Assembly: GCF_001270265.1 (NCBI RefSeq)
Contig: NZ_LGAP01000014.1
Location: forward strand, 62,001-126,000
Source: Ensifer adhaerens
Lineage (GTDB): Bacteria > Pseudomonadota > Alphaproteobacteria > Rhizobiales > Rhizobiaceae
Reading direction: 5' to 3'
Length of the DNA stretch: 64,000 nucleotides
The notes under the pieces are model-generated. The model was not told the DNA's origin. It saw only the letters and a program-made list of their open reading frames with translations, and made no database searches. The position numbers and the translations under genes were made by a program. Positions 8,727 through 16,330 of this stretch are shown one piece after another (the first letter of the stretch is position 1; each line of letters opens with the position of its first letter).

Positions 8727-9776
8727 TCAGGAGGCCTTGAGGGCCGCGAGCCGGTCGAGCGAGATCGCCTCCACCGAACTGGCCTTGCCGGCGGCGGCGT
8801 TGAAGCCGCTCATGGATTGCGCCGCAACCAGCGAATTGAGGATTGCCTCTTCGGTCGCTTCGATCGTCGCTTCGAACAGCGGCGACATCAGGTCGTTCGG
8901 CATGTCGGGATAGCTGGCGATCGCTGCGCGCCGTTCCCGCGTGCGACGGACAGCTTCAGCGGCCGAGAACGCCAACGCATAGTCGCCGGAGCCATTGCTG
9001 AGGGCGGCACCGGTGCGGGCCAGGCCGCCAAAGGCGCGTTCGGCCAGACGCTTGAGGTTGCGCGCCGACAACGGCGCGTCGGTGGCGACGACGATGACGA
9101 TAGAACCGTCGCGATCATGGCTGGACGGCGCATCGTAGGGCTGGCCGCAGATGAGCAGGCGGCCGCCGTAATTGGACTGCACCAGCACGCCGACAGTAAA
9201 GATTTCGCCCGCGGTCTTGACGCGGCGCGAACTGGTGCCGATCCCGCCCTTGAGACCGAAGGCGACCGTTCCGGTGCCAGCGCCGACGGCGCCCTCTTCG
9301 ACCGGGCCGGGTGTTGCGGCGGCAAGCGCCTTGCCGATCTCATCGATCGTCGGGCGACCGGCGCGGATATCGTTCAGCCGGGAGTCATTGGTCTCGCCGA
9401 CGACGGCATTGAGCGACACGACCTTTTCGTTGCCCTGCTGGGCCAGTGTAAAGCGGTTGATCGCCTCAATCGCCCGCCCGGTCGCCAGCGTATTGGTCAG
9501 CACGATGGGCGTTTCGATCTCGCCCAGTTCGGCGATCTGGGTGGAGCCGACAAACTTGCCGAAACCGTTGAGCACCGCCAGCGCCGCCGGCACCTTGTCC
9601 TGGAACAGATTGCCCGGGTGGGGAAAAATGGCGGTCGCGCCGGTGCGGATCCTGTCGCCCTCGACGATAGTCGCATGGCCAACGGCGACGTCGGTGATCG
9701 CGTTCAACGAACCGGTCTCATAGACGCCGGGGCAGAATCCGAGATCGCGAAGCCTTTGACGCGTGTTTGCCGACAT
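8727..9776 (-). CDS. P1-family N-terminal nucleophile peptidase (DmpA type)
   Basis: Homologue of L-aminopeptidase/D-Ala-esterase/amidase DmpA, 349 residues. The precursor should cleave itself into two chains at Gly224-Ser225 (DGSIVIVVATDAPL), Ser225 becoming the nucleophile. The conserved GAGTGTVAFGLKGGIGTSSRR stretch lies at about 165-184. Start ATG 9776 has an AAAAGG Shine-Dalgarno; the longer frame to 9863 adds 29 basic residues with no family counterpart. There is no signal peptide, so it is likely cytoplasmic. It heads the operon with the D-amino-acid transaminase. The preference (L-amino, D-amino or beta-peptide) cannot be read from the sequence. Confidence 0.87.
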   Translation of the reverse strand: MSANTRQRLRDLGFCPGVYETGSLNAITDVAVGHATIVEGDRIRTGATAIFPHPGNLFQDKVPAALAVLNGFGKFVGSTQIAELGEIETPIVLTNTLATGRAIEAINRFTLAQQGNEKVVSLNAVVGETNDSRLNDIRAGRPTIDEIGKALAAATPGPVEEGAVGAGTGTVAFGLKGGIGTSSRRVKTAGEIFTVGVLVQSNYGGRLLICGQPYDAPSSHDRDGSIVIVVATDAPLSARNLKRLAERAFGGLARTGAALSNGSGDYALAFSAAEAVRRTRERRAAIASYPDMPNDLMSPLFEATIEATEEAILNSLVAAQSMSGFNAAAGKASSVEAISLDRLAALKAS

Positions 9777-9968
9777 GTAGCCTTTTCCCCGTTCTGCCAG
9801 ATGGCGATCCGCCGCAAACGACCGTCGCCTTATTTGGCTGGAAGCTACTCTCCCCCGCGACAAAACGGCATCGCAAAAATGGAATAGTTCTATGAGAAGT
9901 CCGCAAGACGATGGGATACGTCTTTGCTCATCGTGGCCGCAGACCTCCGACGCCCCGACAAAGCAGGT

Positions 9969-10985
9969 CTAGTTCGTCGGCAGCTTGCGGCTCTTCCAGG
10001 CCATTTCCGGCACGATGCCGCCGATCGCATAGCTGAACGAGATAACCTCGACCGTCTCGAGGTCGACCTTGCACTTGAAGTCGACGTCGTACCAATTGCC
10101 CTTGCTGCGATAGGCTCCGCCGCTCGCATCGATCTGGTCCTTGCCGATAAACCCGCCGGATGGCCCGAAGGGCACGAGCATATCCGGAAAATCCTTTGGC
10201 CGCTGTCGGCGGATCTGCTCCAGGGCTTCAATGCTGCAGAGCTGGAGTATGCGCTTCTTGACTGGCAGCTGACCCATCGCCTGCTTGACGCGCGGATCGG
10301 CCACCGACTTCTCAGAAAAAAGCTCCTCGGCCTCGACGAAACGATCGGATGGCAACTTCGCCTTCGCCTCGGCCTTGCCATCGGCTTCGTCGCTTTTTTC
10401 CTTGTCGTCGGTGGGTTTGCGCACCGGCACCGGATCGGCTTTAGGCACCGCGTTGTCGGCATCCGCCTCGACAGCTGGCCTCTTCTCGGCAGCGCTTTTC
10501 TCGCCATTGGCAGTGCTCGAAAGGACTGCAAGCTGCTGCGGCGCAGGTTTTTCCGTCTCCGGCTGCTTCTGCGCCTTCGCCTCCACTTTCTCCGCCTTCT
10601 CCGTGGCATCGGCCGCAGCCGCTTTCTTCGGCTCGTTCACCACATCCTTTTTTTCGGCTTTTGCGGTGGGCGGAAGCTGAGCGACTTTGGCCTCCTGCTT
10701 GGTCTTGGCGGCGGCCGATTCGAACGCCTGCGGCTGCTGGCGGGCGGGCGCCCGCTGGGGCTTCGGCTGTTCCTTCTTCGGCTGAGCTTCCTGCTTGGGC
10801 TTTTCTTCCTGCTTGGGCTGCGGTGGAGATACGATTTCGACGTTGATGCTCTGCTCGCCCTGCGGCTTGGGCGCTTCATCCGGCAAGTGAAACAGCACGA
10901 GAACGATCACAAGCAGGTGCAAGGCCACCGAGGTCGGCGCGCCCCATCTGATCTTCTCCCACCATTTTTCGGAAAACAGCTGCAT
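9969..10985 (-). CDS. DUF930 protein with TonB/TolA-like architecture
   Basis: A 338-residue envelope protein of unknown function. It has a short cytoplasmic N-terminus, one membrane segment (about 18-34), and a long Lys/Pro/Glu/Ala-rich linker (about 40-215, with repeated PKQE-type units) that would span the periplasm. A C-terminal globular domain (about 225-338) with SVADPRVKQAMGQLP and CSIEALEQIRR matches DUF930, mainly known from Rhizobiales. The anchor plus extended linker plus small end domain resembles TonB or TolA, but no TonB signature is evident. It stands alone, with a separate promoter expected between 10986 and 11050. Confidence 0.8.
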   Translation of the reverse strand: MQLFSEKWWEKIRWGAPTSVALHLLVIVLVLFHLPDEAPKPQGEQSINVEIVSPPQPKQEEKPKQEAQPKKEQPKPQRAPARQQPQAFESAAAKTKQEAKVAQLPPTAKAEKKDVVNEPKKAAAADATEKAEKVEAKAQKQPETEKPAPQQLAVLSSTANGEKSAAEKRPAVEADADNAVPKADPVPVRKPTDDKEKSDEADGKAEAKAKLPSDRFVEAEELFSEKSVADPRVKQAMGQLPVKKRILQLCSIEALEQIRRQRPKDFPDMLVPFGPSGGFIGKDQIDASGGAYRSKGNWYDVDFKCKVDLETVEVISFSYAIGGIVPEMAWKSRKLPTN

Positions 10986-11599
10986 CGCCTACGAGATAAT
11001 GGACCAGAGGGGCGGAAGCTAGGTGTCCGCAAAATCTGACGAAATTATTGCATGGTCGCCCCGGGCATTGGACTGCAGCACGTTGGCTTGTGGCGCAGAC
11101 GGAAGGCCGAGTTGGAAACGGGACAGCTGTTTTTTGTTCTGCTTGTGGGCGTGCCAGTGATGGCGCTCGCCATGCTCTGCTCACTATAGCTGATCTGCGT
11201 CATCAAGCGTCCACTCCTTGGAATTGTTGGATTGGCCATCATCAGTGCGACGTATTGCTACGGCGAAGGCCATGCTCTCTTGCTCCTCGTGCCGGGGATC
11301 TTCGCCTGCGTTGCAGCGACGAGAGGACCTGGAAAGCCCCTCTCGAAAAGAATGCGAAGAGCTAAGCCCTCGTCGTCTCACCACCCTTAGCTAACTTTGT
11401 GGGAAGTGGCGGCCGCTTCGTCTCCGAGCTGCCATCCGCGCCATTTTCCGTTCAGATCGGAAATTTCTTCCCGCAACGGCGGAGATTCAGCACATTTATC
11501 CCTATTCTATAATTTCTATAGATTTAAAACTTACTTCAGTTGCAGCCCAGGATTTCACGGGCGGCGCGACGGACGAACATCATGGCCAGGAGCCTCTTC
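10986..11599. other. Intergenic region with an interrupted membrane ORF and a promoter
   Basis: This stretch separates the DUF930 gene from the amino-acid transporter operon. It holds the amber-interrupted hydrophobic reading frame listed separately (11052-11390). Further on is an AT-rich patch containing a TATAAT hexamer at 11508-11513, a plausible -10 box for the transporter operon starting at 11600. The -35 match is poor. No other feature was seen. Confidence 0.4.
11052..11390 (+). pseudogene. Possible membrane-protein gene interrupted by an amber codon
   Basis: Read from ATG 11052, the frame encodes 45 residues ending in a hydrophobic helix (LFFVLLVGVPVMALAMLCSL). It then meets a TAG at 11187-11189 and continues in the same frame for another 66 codons to a second TAG at 11388-11390. 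The second part has two more hydrophobic segments (about GIVGLAIISATYCYG and ALLLLVPGIFACVAA) and a basic C-terminus. A single continuous three-helix protein broken by one nonsense codon is a natural reading. No homologue is recognised, and a chance hydrophobic frame in spacer DNA remains possible. Confidence 0.3.
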
Positions 11600-12643
11600 A
11601 TGCAGCGAAATTCTATCGGAAGCAGATTTTTCACAAAGGCATTTGCAGCAACAGCGGCCCTCACCGCAGCCCTGATCGCCTCCTCGGCACTTGCGGGCGA
11701 AACCCTCGACAAGATCAAGGCGCGTGGCCTCATCAAGGTCGGCGTCGGTACCACTCCGGGCTTCTTCACGCCGGATAGCAATGGCCGCTGGCAGGGTTTC
11801 TTCGTTGATTTCGGCCGCGCACTTGCAGTCACCGTCTTCAATGACGCCGAGAAGGTCGAGTTCACCAACTCGTCGCCGCAGCAGCGACTGCCCGCCCTGC
11901 AGTCGGGTGAATTCGACATCCTGCTCTCCGGCGTCACCCAGACCGTGACCAGAGCGTTCAAGCTCGGCTTCCATTTCGGTCCGGTGGTTTTCTACGACGG
12001 CCAGGGTCTGCTGGTGCGCAAGGATCTCGGGGTTTCCAAGGGCGAGGAGCTCGACGGCGCAACCATCGGCGTGCAGAGCGGCACGACCGGCGAACTCAAC
12101 ATCGCCGACTTCTTCCGCAAGAGCGGCAAGGCCTTCACACCTGTCACGATCGAGGAAACCGGCGAGTTCCTGAAGGCGCTCGATTCCGGCCGCGTCGATG
12201 CCCTCACCCAGGACGCCACCGACCTTGCCGCCAAGCGCACGCAGCTTACCAAGCCGGATGACTATGTCCTTCTGCCCGAGCGCCTGTCGAAGGAACCGCT
12301 GGCACCGGCCATCCGCGCCGGCGACGACCAGTGGCTGGAGATCGTCAACTGGACCGTTTACGCCACGATCCAGGCGGAAGAATTCGGCATCACCCAGAAG
12401 AACGTCGACAGCTTCCTCACCAGCGAAGATCCGGGCATCAAGCGCTTCCTCGGCGTCGATCCGTCACTCGGCGAAGCCATCGGCCTCGATCCGAAGTTCG
12501 CCTACAACATCGTCAAGGCGGTCGGAAACTACGGCGAGATCTTCGATCGCAACGTCGGCGAGGGCACGCCGCTCAACTTCGACCGCGGTTACAACCAGCC
12601 CTGGACCGCCGGCGGCCTTCTCTATTCGCCGCCGTTTCGTTGA
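11600..12643 (+). CDS. Amino-acid ABC transporter substrate-binding protein (SBP family 3)
   Basis: Periplasmic binding protein, 347 residues, resembling AapJ/BztA-type general amino-acid binding proteins. A Sec signal peptide covers about residues 1-32 (basic start, hydrophobic run, ASSALAG). The mature part begins ETLDKIKARGLIKVGVG, the usual opening of family 3. The true start is ATG 11600, since AGGAG at 11588-11592 sits 7 nt before it; in-frame starts at 11540 and 11582 lack such a site. Two permease genes follow, the first 19 nt downstream. The ligand is probably an amino acid, but which one cannot be told. Confidence 0.88.
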   Translation: MQRNSIGSRFFTKAFAATAALTAALIASSALAGETLDKIKARGLIKVGVGTTPGFFTPDSNGRWQGFFVDFGRALAVTVFNDAEKVEFTNSSPQQRLPALQSGEFDILLSGVTQTVTRAFKLGFHFGPVVFYDGQGLLVRKDLGVSKGEELDGATIGVQSGTTGELNIADFFRKSGKAFTPVTIEETGEFLKALDSGRVDALTQDATDLAAKRTQLTKPDDYVLLPERLSKEPLAPAIRAGDDQWLEIVNWTVYATIQAEEFGITQKNVDSFLTSEDPGIKRFLGVDPSLGEAIGLDPKFAYNIVKAVGNYGEIFDRNVGEGTPLNFDRGYNQPWTAGGLLYSPPFR

Positions 12644-12662
12644 GCCGTTGCCGGTATCTGCG

Positions 12663-13853
12663 ATGACATTCACTCTTCGACCGGGCCCGCAAGGGCCCGG
12701 ACTTCCCTCCCGATTGCGCACCTGGCTCGGTCCCTCGCCACTTCAACAGGTTCTCCTGTTTGCCGGTGTGCTTGCGATCTTTGCACTCTTCGGCTCCAAC
12801 ACCGTCGACAGCATGCAACGCATGGGCCTCACTCCGGGTTTCGACTTTCTCTTCCATCAGGCGAATTTCGAAATCGGTGAGAGCGTGCTTCGCTATTCGG
12901 CCGGAGACACCTACGCCCGCGCGCTTGCGGCCGGCCTTGCCAACACTGTCAAGGTCGCCGTCGTCGGCTGCGTGCTCGCCACGGTTCTCGGCGTTGCCCT
13001 TGGCATCGCCCGGCTGTCGGGCAACCTGCTGCTGGCAACCTTCGTGCATGGCTATGTCGAGCTGGTGCGCAACACACCGCTCTTGCTGCAGCTCTTCCTC
13101 TGGAGCGCGATCATCCACGCGCTGCCGCCGCCACGCGGCGCCTATGCCTTCCTGGAAAGCGTCTATCTCAGCAATCGCGGCGTCTATGTCCCGTCCGTTT
13201 CGCTGCAGGGGCTTTCATGGGCGATCTGGCTTCCCGCAATCCTATTGACGGCGTACGGATCGCTGTCGCTTGCCCGGCGCCTCCTGACCGGCGCCACGTT
13301 CTACCTGCCGAAGGCCACCTTGACCGTCCTCGGGTCGCTAGTCGTCTGCTACCTCGCGCTCACCTCTTTCGGCCTTGCGGCCACGATCGATCTGCCGACC
13401 AAAGGCGGCTTCAACATCAAGGGCGGCCTCACACTGACGCCGGAGTTCTTCGCGCTTTTGATCGGCCTTGTCGTCAACGCGTCGGCGTCGATTTCCGAAA
13501 TCGTGCGCAGCGGCATCCAGTCGGTGAAATCAGGCCAATGGGAAGCCGCACGCGCCCTCGGCTTGAAACCGGCGCAGATCATGCGTCTTATCGTCCTGCC
13601 ACAGGCGTTGCGCGTCATCACGCCGCTGATGATCTCGAGCTTTCTCGATCTGACGAAGAATTCCAGCCTCGCTGTCGCCATCGGCTATCCCGATATCGTC
13701 AGCGTCGCCAACACCACCGCAAACACCACCGGCCAGGCACTCGAAGCGATCTGCATCATCGCCACCGTCTATCTCACCCTGAGCCTTTCGGTGTCCGCAC
13801 TTATGAACCGCTACAACAGCCGCATCGTCCTTCGCGGGGAGACACGGCGATGA
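12663..13853 (+). CDS. Amino-acid ABC transporter permease (AapQ/BztB type)
   Basis: Inner-membrane permease of about 396 residues. The extra length over ordinary HisM-type permeases comes from a long insert between the first conserved helices, as in AapQ. The conserved block ELVRNTPLLLQLFLW and the EAA loop SGQWEAARALGLKPAQIMRLIVLPQALRVI (shown only in part by key residues E, A, G and P) are present. ATG 12663 is chosen because the product then begins just before the first membrane region; the open frame extends back to 12198 antisense-like within the binding-protein gene. Its stop overlaps the next ATG (ATGA at 13850). Confidence 0.88.
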   Translation: MTFTLRPGPQGPGLPSRLRTWLGPSPLQQVLLFAGVLAIFALFGSNTVDSMQRMGLTPGFDFLFHQANFEIGESVLRYSAGDTYARALAAGLANTVKVAVVGCVLATVLGVALGIARLSGNLLLATFVHGYVELVRNTPLLLQLFLWSAIIHALPPPRGAYAFLESVYLSNRGVYVPSVSLQGLSWAIWLPAILLTAYGSLSLARRLLTGATFYLPKATLTVLGSLVVCYLALTSFGLAATIDLPTKGGFNIKGGLTLTPEFFALLIGLVVNASASISEIVRSGIQSVKSGQWEAARALGLKPAQIMRLIVLPQALRVITPLMISSFLDLTKNSSLAVAIGYPDIVSVANTTANTTGQALEAICIIATVYLTLSLSVSALMNRYNSRIVLRGETRR

Positions 13854-14923
13854 GCCACATCGAACTGCCGCCACCCGCCGCGCCGGACTGGCACCGCTGG
13901 CGAAGCGGCCTCTTCGGCGGCTGGGGCAACAGCCTCATCACGCTCGCTGCCTTCGGCATCTTTGTCTGGCTTCTGCAACCTTTCCTCCGCTGGGCAATCT
14001 TCGACGCGGTATGGACGGGAACGGCAAAGGATTGCGCCGTCGATGGCGCCGGCGCCTGCTGGGCGTTCATCGGCGCCAAGCTGCGTTTCATCCTCTTCGC
14101 GTTCTTTCCGCCGGACCTGCAATGGCGTCCCGCCCTAGTCGTTGCAACCGTGCTCAGCTTGCTGTTGTTGTCCGCCCTGCCCCGTTTCTGGAGTTTCAGG
14201 CTGGTGCCGCTATGGATCGCGGCGCTCGTCTTGAGCTGGCTGCTGATGGCGGGCACGCTGACGCCTCCTCAGGTATCGACCAACAACTGGGGCGGGCTGC
14301 CGATCACCCTGGTCGTCTCGATCGCCGGCCTGGCCTTCGCGTTTCCGATCGCGCTTCTGTTGGCGCTCGCCCGGCAATCGAGTATGGGCATCGTCCGGAC
14401 CTTGGCGATCGCATTCATCGAAACACTGCGCGGTGTGCCGATGATCGCCGTGCTCTACGTGGCCATGCTGATCGTTCCCCTCGCCCTGCCGAGCGGCGCT
14501 GCCATCGACAAGCTGTTGCGCGCGCAGATCGGCGTGACGCTGTTCTTCTCCGCCTATCTCGCCGAAGTCATTCGCGCCGGGCTGCAGGTGGTGCCCTGGG
14601 GGCAGCGGGAAGCAGCGCTTTCGCTTGGTCTTGGCTATACCCAGACGGTTCGCCTTGTCGTCCTTCCCCAGGCGCTGCGCGCCGTCATCCCGGCGATCGT
14701 CAATCTTTCGATCGGCATCGTTCTCAACACGTCGCTGCTGGCGGTGATCGGCATCTACGACCTCTTGAATGCGGCCAAGACCTCGGCTACGGACCCGACC
14801 TGGCTCGGCTTCTATACCGAGGCCTATGTCTTTGCCGCAGTGGTCTACTTCGTCATCTGCTTTACCGGCTCGCGCTACAGCATCTGGCTCGAGAAACGCC
14901 TGAATGCCGCCGCCCGGCATTGA
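13850..14923 (+). CDS. Amino-acid ABC transporter permease (AapM/BztC type)
   Basis: Partner permease, 357 residues, with several N-terminal membrane helices before the transport core. Conserved elements include ETLRGVPMIAVLY and the EAA loop around REAALSLGLGYTQT. ATG 13850 overlaps the preceding stop as ATGA. In known Aap and Bzt systems an ATPase gene follows directly; here the next gene is a flavoprotein 64 nt downstream, and no matching ATPase is adjacent. The permease pair must borrow an ATPase from elsewhere or be non-functional. The only other amino-acid type ATPase in view is fused to a different permease at 39063-40838. Confidence 0.87.
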   Translation: MSHIELPPPAAPDWHRWRSGLFGGWGNSLITLAAFGIFVWLLQPFLRWAIFDAVWTGTAKDCAVDGAGACWAFIGAKLRFILFAFFPPDLQWRPALVVATVLSLLLLSALPRFWSFRLVPLWIAALVLSWLLMAGTLTPPQVSTNNWGGLPITLVVSIAGLAFAFPIALLLALARQSSMGIVRTLAIAFIETLRGVPMIAVLYVAMLIVPLALPSGAAIDKLLRAQIGVTLFFSAYLAEVIRAGLQVVPWGQREAALSLGLGYTQTVRLVVLPQALRAVIPAIVNLSIGIVLNTSLLAVIGIYDLLNAAKTSATDPTWLGFYTEAYVFAAVVYFVICFTGSRYSIWLEKRLNAAARH

Positions 14924-14987
14924 AGCGGCATTCGCCCGCCTTGCGCGAGATGCGCTGACGGGCCAAGAGTGACTGCTACGGAATCGG

Positions 14988-16211
14988 ATGCCGGACGGGC
15001 GCATGAAAAGAAACGAAATCGCGATCATCGGCGGGGGGCCGAGCGGGCTGATGGCGGCAGAAATCCTGTCTCTGCAGAACCATTCGGTAACGGTCTACGA
15101 CAGCATGCCGACCGTGGCGCGCAAGTTTCTGCTTGCCGGCAAATCGGGCCTCAACATCACCCATTCCGAAGATTTCCCGCGCTTTGCCGGTCGCTTCGCG
15201 GCCTCATCGGAGCGATTGCGCGCAGCGCTCGACGCCTTCACACCCGCGGATGTGCGCGCCTGGGCGGAGGACCTCGGGACGGAGACCTTTGTCGGCTCTT
15301 CCGGCCGGGTCTTTCCAAAGGTGATGAAGGCTTCGCCGCTGCTGCGCGCCTGGATCAAGAGGCTGGAATCCCAAGGCGTGCAGATCCTGACACGACACCG
15401 TTGGACGGGCTTTGAGGGTCAGGCGCTGACCTTCGACACGCCGGATGGGCGCCAGGTCGTTCGCAGCGATGCGACGCTTTTGGCGCTCGGCGGCGCAAGC
15501 TACCCGCGGCTGGGATCGGATGCCAGCTGGCTCCCGGCTTTGAAAGACAAAGGTGTCGATGTCGCCGACTTCCGCCCCGCCAATTGCGGTTTCGACGTCG
15601 ACTGGAGCGAGACGTTCGGTGAGCGTTTTGCCGGAGAGGCGCTGAAATCCGTGACGGCAAGTTCAGAGGCGGGCACGATCCCCGGCGAATTCGTCATCAC
15701 CCGTCACGGCATCGAAGGCAGCCTCATCTATGCCCATACGGCACAATTGCGCGATCGCCTGCAGGCGCAGGGGACGGCAGTTTTGACCATCGATCTTGCG
15801 CCTGGACGAACCGGCGACCGGCTGGCCAAAGACCTTGCGCGCCAGGACAGCAAGATGAGTTTTTCCAATCGCCTGCGCAAAGGCGCTGGGCTGGAGGGGG
15901 TCAAGTCGGCGCTGCTGCGCGAGATTGCCCCCGAGGCGCCACGCGCCGATCCGAATGCGCTTGCCGAACGCATCAAGTCACTGCCAATTGCCGTTCTTCG
16001 TCCCCGCCCCATCGCCGAGGCGATTTCATCGGCAGGCGGTGTGCGTTGGAGCGCCATGGATGACGCCTACATGCTCAAGGCGCTGCCGGGCATTTTCGTC
16101 GCCGGTGAAATGATCGACTGGGAAGCGCCGACCGGCGGCTATCTGCTCACCGCCTGTTTCGCCACCGGCCGCGCCGCCGCGCGCGGCATCGACGCATGGC
16201 TGCGCCGGTAG
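14988..16211 (+). CDS. FAD-dependent oxidoreductase, HI0933/BaiN family (TIGR03862-like)
   Basis: Flavoprotein of about 407 residues. The N-terminal dinucleotide-binding motif IGGGPSGLMAAE, the family block ARKFLLAGKSGLNITHS, and the C-terminal GIFVAGEMIDWEAPTGGYLL region are all diagnostic of the HI0933-like family. Members bind FAD and some reduce unsaturated or steroid-like substrates, but the substrate here is unknown. The start may be ATG 14988 or ATG 15003 (MKRNEIAII); the latter is closer to the usual family start. It lies 64 nt behind the amino-acid permease gene on the same strand and may be co-transcribed, although no functional link is evident. Confidence 0.85.
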   Translation: MPDGRMKRNEIAIIGGGPSGLMAAEILSLQNHSVTVYDSMPTVARKFLLAGKSGLNITHSEDFPRFAGRFAASSERLRAALDAFTPADVRAWAEDLGTETFVGSSGRVFPKVMKASPLLRAWIKRLESQGVQILTRHRWTGFEGQALTFDTPDGRQVVRSDATLLALGGASYPRLGSDASWLPALKDKGVDVADFRPANCGFDVDWSETFGERFAGEALKSVTASSEAGTIPGEFVITRHGIEGSLIYAHTAQLRDRLQAQGTAVLTIDLAPGRTGDRLAKDLARQDSKMSFSNRLRKGAGLEGVKSALLREIAPEAPRADPNALAERIKSLPIAVLRPRPIAEAISSAGGVRWSAMDDAYMLKALPGIFVAGEMIDWEAPTGGYLLTACFATGRAAARGIDAWLRR

Positions 16212-16268
16212 GTGTCGCATTCACAAGATTGCGTCGATGACGCCCCGGCCAAGGAAAGCGAAACGCAA

Positions 16269-16296
16269 GACGCCGGCACACTCATGTACCGGCGTC
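16269..16296. terminator. Inverted repeat between convergent genes
   Basis: GACGCCGG (16269-16276) pairs perfectly with CCGGCGTC (16289-16296) across a 12-nt loop. It lies between the converging flavoprotein and exporter genes, so it may serve as a bidirectional terminator. No strong T-run follows on either strand. Confidence 0.45.
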
Positions 16297-16330
16297 CGTG
16301 CATTTCACCGTTTGCGGCTTGCACCTGACC

